DNA from: Microthyrium microscopicum
Lineage: Eukaryota > Ascomycota > Dothideomycetes > Microthyriales > Microthyriaceae
DNA: 64,000 nt
Reading direction: 5' to 3'
NCBI GenBank assembly: GCA_010405405.1
Contig: MU004232.1
Coordinates: 1,631,481-1,695,480 of the forward strand
Shown: positions 56,891 to 64,000 of the stretch, one piece after another
Layout of the letters: every line of letters begins with the position of its first letter
Position numbering within the stretch: position 1 is the first letter of the stretch
Translations under genes and position numbers: made by a program
Notes under the pieces: generated by a model
The model's database searches: none
Told to the model about the DNA's origin: nothing
Seen by the model: only the letters and a program-made list of their open reading frames with translations

Positions 56891-59800
56891 ATGGGTACGT
56901 TGTTTCCTTCCCTAGCTCCACTTCTCGACACCTGCAACACGCCTTGTGCTATTATCGTCGTCTCATGGCCTTGCCGCTCTATTCCTTCACTCTTTCCCCT
57001 CGAGCACGCTGCTTTTCACCTCACGCCACACCCTCTCCTTCCTATTGCGACCAGTCCTGCTAACCATTCTGGCATGAACAGCTCTCCAACTGTCGCTTGG
57101 TCGACAGCGATCCGAAAGCCTATCGCATCATAATCGCGACAACCCATCCGCTACTCCACCTCCACAACTACCTTCATCTCGAGATTTCCGCGGCCGGGCT
57201 TTGACCGTCAACGCAAGTCACGGCTCCTCAAGATCCAATACTCCCGCTGCCCACCCACAAATTCCCTCCACACATGAACCACCAACTCTAGAACGAAAGC
57301 CTTCAGCTGGAGCATACGGTCATCATCGTCAAACCTCCATAGTCCACGGAAACATCCAACACTCTCGTAACACAAGCTTCAATAGCCCAACCACAAGCCC
57401 GATATCCCAGCAAACCATACCCGAATCCCACAATCGCCATGCTTTAGACAGCATGATTCTCCCCGGTAAAGAGGGTGGGCCAATTCCTGTCCTAAATCCA
57501 AGCATAGGGACGGGCAGCAAAGGTCACTCGCCTTCGTCGTCAACAACTGTTGCCAACGGTGATTCCTCTCATAATTATGGCCCAACCCGGAGATTAGATA
57601 GAGGTGGAAGCAACAGTTCAAGATTGCGCTCCGCTGGACACTCTCATTCGCAATCAAGAGGACAAGATTTCAAAACAGTTGGAGAATATGCTCTACATCA
57701 CCTCTTTACTGCTTGGGGTGCCCTCGCAGACCAGAAGATCAACCAATGTATGAGCGCACCGCAGGTGGAACCTCGGACTGAACTTTATTGTGGCCCCGGT
57801 GCGGATCCTGCGCTGGATCAATTGATATCAGCTCTTGGCCATATAGCGCGACTCAAGCCAAAGCCATTGATAGATACTATGATGGTATGGAGGAAGGCCA
57901 AAAGCGACAAAGCGCAGCAGGCTCGTGATCATTTGCACCAATCACGTATAGCCACCCAGTCTACTGCGAGCTTGCCAACTTCATCATACGTCCTGGAATC
58001 AACCTTGCAACTCAATCGGACCGCCAACGCGGAAGATCGAAGATCTACCATATCTATCTATCTTCTGTGTAGAGTGCTGATGGAGGTGTTCACTCAAAGT
58101 ACTCTCCAGGCGGTCACGCCAGAAATTGCCGACAGACTTGAAGATATTATCTACAAGCAGTTGAGTAATAGTGACCCTGAAATGCTCACAGATTCGCCTT
58201 TTAGACAAAGCAACTGGATCATATTCAGCCAATTACTGGGAAAGATGAGTGAACTGGATTTTGACCGCATTGTTCCACGATTCATAAATGACTTGAGTCG
58301 TATGCAGTTATCTGCACCAAAGGTTCAGGGCGATCGAGAGAGCAGAGCGGTGCTTGTGATCCGAGGAATGCGCTATATCAAAGTCCGGTTTCAACCAGAA
58401 ACTGCTTGGGACAAGACATGCGATTTTCTATCCGCCTTGGCCACCATTTACGCCACTGCATCTGGAACATATGTCAAATATGCATTCACAGATTTGTTCA
58501 AGGAACTTCTTCTGCCAATTGCTGCTGGCGCGACTTCGCAGCTTAACGTGCCGAAGTGGGCTAGTGTTATTGCTACCATGAAACCACGAATGACCACGAC
58601 AGTCGCAAAGCCAAAGGCCTGGGCAGATATCTTTCCGTCTCTCGTGGTGGTACTTTGCGCCTCTCCTGATGAAGCCTTCTCTTCACAATGGCTTAGCCTC
58701 ATAAGCCCGTTGCCTTCTAAACTGAAGGAGCGCCAAACTCGTGCCGCAGCACTTCGCGGTTTGTCACGATTACTTTGGACTTACCTTTTTCGAACCTCTG
58801 ACACCTACAATAACACTCTCAAGAACATCACAGATATCATAAAGATGGTCTTTGCCAATCCTGGAAAACGCTCCATCGTCTCAACCGATCCAGATGTGGC
58901 AGACCCAATCATCCAGCTCATCAGAATAATAGCATATAAACATCGCGAGCTCTGCATGCGATCCATTGTATGGCCATTGATGGGTTCTGACCTATTCATG
59001 TCTCATCAACCAGGCAACATTCGAATTGCTGAAGTTGAGCCTGAGAAGGTCGTCATAGGCATTCGTGCCTTCCTCGCTATAATGACCGATCTAGAAAATG
59101 GAGCGCAACCACCATTTCCTGTGGATTTCGACTCATACCCCCTTTCGGAACCTTTTCGCATACCATCACCACCCAATAGCCCTCAATCGCCCAGAGATGG
59201 GGCTTCCAAGTCCACACTATTGCGCGAAGAGCGCTTGTCAAGACCAGTTGTTGTCACTGGCTTCGATCAATCAGCCATGCAGGACTATGGGCGATTTTGC
59301 CAAATGCTAGGTGCAGTCACGATATTTTGCGACCATACGTTTGGTGGGCAAGCCGTCCTAGATGAAAAGTTCTCGCAAACGCCCAAGACGCCAATCGCTG
59401 AAGCTTTCAGCTTCGCAAGACGGGACGATTACCAAACCCAGACTGATTTTCGTCAAACTTTTTATGATCTCCTCCATGTCGCAGTACAAGCATTACCCCG
59501 ATGCCTCTCACCTAACATACCCTTCAAAAATCTCGTGAATCTTCTTTGTACGGGCACAGCACATGTTCAAAAGACGATTGCAATCTCATCAGTTCAATCT
59601 CTCAAATCAATCGCAAAGCAGGGTCATGCTCAGCCGGTGACCATGGGATTCGCTAGATTCATCTTCAATTTCGATGACCGGTACTCAACCATGTCCGATG
59701 GTGGCATGCTTGGACCAGACCATATTGAGAGCACGCTGAAGCTTTACGTTGAGCTTCTTCACATCTGGATTGATGAGATAAAACAAAAGCAAAAACGGGT

Positions 59801-62800
59801 GGTTGTCGAGTCTCCAAATGACAACGTCAGTGGTAACCGAGGGGCTCATCTTGAGGTCTCTAGTCTCTGGACACATGTTGATGAGGTGGAATCTCACGGG
59901 CTGTTCTTTCTTTGCTCTCCTTCTCGGAGGGTTAGATCTTTTGCGGTTACGGTTTTGCGCTTGGTTCTCGAGTTTGACAATGCGCTCGGCCACGACAATG
60001 AACGAGTTATCCGAATCATGGAAGGCCGACCAGACTTGGTCCTAGATGCTGATAACGAAAAGCTCAGCGTAGCCGAGCGGAGTCGTGTGCAGAAAGCCCT
60101 TAAGCGTACGGGAGAAAAGAGTGCAGTCGTCGAGCTATGCAGTAGTGAGGCGGCGTATGATTCCACTTTATGGTTCAAAATCTTCCCAAACCTGGTCCGA
60201 ATGAGCTCAGATCTCTGTCCTAATTCGTCAGCTTTGACTAGAGAGATTGTCTGCGCAAGGCTATCGCAGATGCAACGAGCCATACATTCTCTTTCTGATG
60301 GGCCTCGTGCCATGGTAGCCTATCCTGCAGGCATGGACTCATCGATGATGAGAGGCGGTACTAGATTAGCCAGTACTCATCCGGACATGCTTATTGAACA
60401 GTGGAAGCTTTACCTTGTTTTCGCGTGTACCACGTTGACCAATACTGGTTCTCAAGGTCCGGTCGCTCAACCTCAAAATCACGTTAGACAAGGATCGAAG
60501 CCAATTACGCCATTAGACGAGGTAAAGACCGCTTCGCAGCTCTTCTTGAGAATTGTTCCACTTTTGGGGGTTGCAAATCAATCTATCAGATCTGCCGTCG
60601 TCGCTGGGTTGGGCTCCATCAATTTCAATCTCTACAGAACTCTTCTGGAAGCACTTCAGCCATCAATCAACACCTGCAACGAATCTTCCCGCAACATGAT
60701 GCAACCAAATCGGACCCTCGGAAGCCCACGTCGATTTAGAAAATCACAGAACGACTACCTTCGAACAGAAATAGCAGGCGTCTATAAGCTGACCTCACAT
60801 TTTCTCAAACGACCGGAAGTCTTTGGTGATGAGTGGATTCTGGATAACCTAGTCAGATACACCCAGGAACTCCGTCTGTTCTTGAATGACGCCGATGTTC
60901 AGCTGGAATGGGAATTTATCAGACTTCGAACATACTATTGCGGCCTCATGGAAGAGCTTTACGATGGTCTGAAGAAATCCAAAGATCCACCTCGTTGGAT
61001 GCCCTTCCAAGCTCGTAAGGCTGCCTTTGGCCTGATGGAGGACTGGTGTGGATTCTCACCAAATGAACATGATCCTCAAATTCAGCATCGTGAGGCGCAA
61101 ATGCGTCGATCGGTTGTGGAGGAGGAGCAAGTCATGGGAAAGCCCGGCTCCATGTCTGTGGCCATGGAACACGAGAAAAAAGACCTGAAAATGGCTGCTT
61201 TGAGCGCTATGGCAACTCTTTGCGCTGGTCCTGTCAGCGTAACTGGGGATATCAAGGCTCAGGCTCACCTAACCTTTGATGTTCTTCGCTTGATTGAGTG
61301 GATCGATAGAATCTTCAATAATGTCAGCGACAAAACACAATCGATTGGGCGCCGAGCTCTCAAAAATCTCATCACCCACAACAAGGAGCATATGTATTTC
61401 CTTTCCCGATGTCTGGAAATTTGCTATCTTTGTCAATCACCCAAGGCCCTGGAATGCTATTTCGATGTAGTAACTCAAGTCTTGACAGAGAGGGAAGATA
61501 TCGAGCCACCTTTCTGGAAGGTTGTCTGTGCTTGCCTGTTCACGCTGGGCAGCGACAACAATCAACTACGCATCAAGGCTGCCCGTCTACTCCGAGTTAT
61601 TGAAACACGACGTTACAAAAGCTCAACTTTACACGAGTTTGACATTAAGATCTCGGATAAAACTATCGGCGTTTACAAACAAGCTCAATTCGACATGTCT
61701 TTGCGCCTTGCGGAGCACCATCCAGAGCTTGCATTTCACATCTTTTCGGAATTCTCCAAGTACTTTAAGGATCTGGAAAAGGACAAACAGCGAGCAATGG
61801 TCGCTGCCATGCTACCTTGGGTGCAGCATATTGAACTGCAATTGGACCCCAATGGAGGTCCAACACCGAGTTCTTATATGCTTTTGGTCAACCTCTTTGA
61901 GATCACGGTGCGCTTTGGCAGCTCCTTATATAATGAGATTGAGGGGTTTTGGGGAGCATTAACCCACCATCCGGGCAACGTTCAGCTTGTTCTTGACTTT
62001 GTTATGCACATCTGTCTGGAAAAGCGGGATCAAAATATCGTCGATCACACTCGCCAAATCGTGGTTTATCTCTCAAAAGCAGTTGCGCGAGGAAAGTCGA
62101 AAGTTATAGAGTATCTTTTACTTCTCATCACGCCAAAAGCTATGGTTCAAGACAAAGATCAGCGACAAAGCTTCATACCAGCACCACAAGAAGCGGTTAA
62201 TTTCCCTTATTTGGCTGACTTGAATCTTATATTTCCGGCTGGTCCTATGATGAGCCGCCAGCAGCGGCTTTCTCAAGGACAGCTGGCTTTGATCCTACTT
62301 GTCGATCTGATTGTCACACCAACAGAGCTCGCTATGGAATATGTCCCACTTCTTTTACAAGTCGTGCTCATCTTATGGGATCACTATATTCCACGAGTAC
62401 AAGAGGGCGCGCGGGAAATGTTGGTACATCTCATACACGAGCTTGTCATTTCAAAGATGGATGAAACATCCTCGAATCCTTCCAAAGAAAGCATTGAACA
62501 ATTTATTGACATGATTAGACGGGAAGATGCGAAAGTCGTTTGGAGTTATGATGACTTTAACGGCAAAAAAGAGTCGTCAGACGGCAATCTTCGTGTCCCG
62601 GAAAGCATGGTTTTCGTTGCGACTCAGGTCGTCGACATTTTCAGCATTCCCTATCCATCAATCAAAGAAGAGCTCGGTAAAACCACTCTGCGATGGGCTT
62701 CAAACTGTCCGGTTCATCATCTGGCATGTCGTTCCTTCCAGGTCTTCCGAAGCATCTTGAGCTCCCTCGAACAACAAATGCTCGCTGATATGCTCGCTCG

Positions 62801-64000
62801 CTTATCTAATACTATCGCCGACGAAGGTTCCGAGGTGCAAACATTCTCCATGGAAATTCTTACAACGCTCAAGACCATCATTGACGCCTTTGCGCCCATG
62901 GACTTGATTCAGTATCCACAGCTTTTCTGGACAACTTGTGCATGCCTTGACACGGTGCATGAGCGCGAGTACACGGAGGCCTTGATTATGCTTGAGCGAA
63001 CGCTGGAAAAGCTTAATCTCTCTGACCCATTGATTCTTCAGCGGCTTCTTGATAGCAAGCCACCCAAGTGGGAAGGTAAATTTGAAGGACTGCTCAGTCT
63101 GGTCTACAAGGGAATAAGATCGTCCTTGTGTCTAGACAAGACCCTCAAAGTTATGGAGACTTTAGTCAAGCTGCCACCTAGTGAGCTAGTTGGCGATGAG
63201 ACTGGCTTAGTCTTTACGATATTGGCCAATTGCCCCCGATTTTTGGATGCCATGGAAGCTGGGCAACCTGATCCTGCCGTCTTTGCCACGGCAGAACGAC
63301 TGGCAGCTATTGCTGATGCTCGTAACTTTTCAGACATATCCGTGACGCTTCGAGGATTTGCCGGATCGATCTACCGCTCTGGGAGGGATTTCTTCTCCCG
63401 CTTACTGGATGCCATCAAACCTGCCTTCTTTCCACAGCTTGAGTTCAACTGCCTGGTCTTCCTTATGAGCCTGTTAACAAATCGCCTGCCCTGGTTCAAG
63501 ATTAAAGTCATGGAAATGCTGTGCTCCCTTATTCCGCAGATTGACATGAAGAAATCCGAGATCGCTAGCAAAGGTCCCGATCTCATCACGCCTCTGCTTC
63601 GTCTTTTACAGACTGAATTCTGTCCGCAGGCGCTCAACGTCCTTGACAACGTTGTCGGTATGAACGCAACGCCATTGGAGCACAAACATATCCGCATGAG
63701 CATGATCGGCGCAAATAGCAGTCGTGCAACAAGAAAGGAATACGAGAAAACCCAGAGCTTATACGGTATACCTGAGGAATCTGGCTGGGCAATCCCAATG
63801 CCAGCTATTCATATGCTGGCAACGAGAAACAATGTGCATTCTGTATTCTATACATGTGCCGCCCCGGGTATACCTGCTGCAATACCAGAGGCTACACCGA
63901 AGATTGAGCTTGTTGACGATGAGTTTAATGGCTCTTATTTCAACGACTACCGCACAGCCACTATGATGTCGGACGATACGCGAACCGATACCCACGTTGG
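56891..64000 (+). CDS. tao3: Cell morphogenesis protein TAO3/PAG1 (Furry family), 3' partial
   Basis: Giant HEAT/Armadillo-like scaffold of the RAM/MOR network that links NDR kinase to polarised growth. From the acceptor at 57080-57081 one frame stays open to the window end, over 2,300 codons with no stop, so the gene continues to the right. The start is less certain. A minimal first exon ATG-G at 56891-56894 before GTACGT joins in the right phase across a 187-bp intron and would give MALQLSLGRQRSES. After a Ser/His-rich disordered N-terminus, the conserved region begins near FKTVGEYALHHLFTAWGALA, with YCGPGADPALDQLISALGHI. Further family landmarks are IRGMRYIKVRFQPE, LWTYLFRTSDTYNNTLK, YELHIWIDEI-type helices, FWGALTHHPGNVQLVLDF and LRGFAGSIYRSGRDFFSRLL. 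It is the largest gene of the window. Confidence 0.93.

Overview
This window comes from a filamentous ascomycete (Pezizomycotina). Most genes carry short introns of about 47-65 bp with GTAAGT/GTATGT-type donors, a CTAAC/CTAAT-like branch site and an AG acceptor. The families found are typical of such fungi: an alternative external NADH dehydrogenase with an EF-hand, a DUF1275 membrane protein, a secreted oxalate decarboxylase, an APH-type kinase and a Tao3/PAG1 morphogenesis scaffold. One repeat shows RIP-like CpA/TpG depletion. The sequence alone does not fix the class or genus.

Layout. 1-16.6 kb is gene-dense: a 5'-partial hypothetical protein; NDE-type NADH dehydrogenase (+); a Ser/Thr/Pro-rich secreted protein with a C-terminal propeller-like domain (-); a small cysteine-rich secreted-protein locus (-) with two alternative homologous exon sets; mitochondrial uS12 (-); a DUF1275 protein (-) divergent from oxalate decarboxylase (+); and a zinc alcohol dehydrogenase (-). 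16.6-26 kb is an accessory island with almost no intact genes. It holds a 2.76-kb AT-rich element with 56-bp GC-rich terminal inverted repeats and a 10-bp target duplication, a half-copy of a foldback MITE, and a modular array of minus-strand coding fragments that share a recurrent junction sequence.

26-39.4 kb returns to genes: a small helical protein, a coiled-coil protein with a 236-bp foldback MITE in its first intron, a type-B carboxylesterase, a Ulp1 SUMO protease, two tandem-repeat arrays, an unknown protein, and an APH-fold kinase with a Met/Gln/Glu-rich tail. 39.4-64 kb is a housekeeping block: RPN1 (-) and RIO2 (+) divergently transcribed, a two-RRM MSSP/RBMS-like RNA-binding protein (-), a 5-kb stretch without a supported gene, NADPH-cytochrome P450 reductase (-), and Tao3/PAG1 (+), which runs off the right end.

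No biosynthetic cluster or obvious multigene defence system is present. The most unusual content is the small secreted-protein locus at 9.2-10.6 kb, where one signal-peptide exon can be spliced in frame to either of two homologous Cys-rich exon sets, together with the repeat island at 17.5-24.4 kb. Exon coordinates were derived by hand from splice signals and family conservation, without transcript data.
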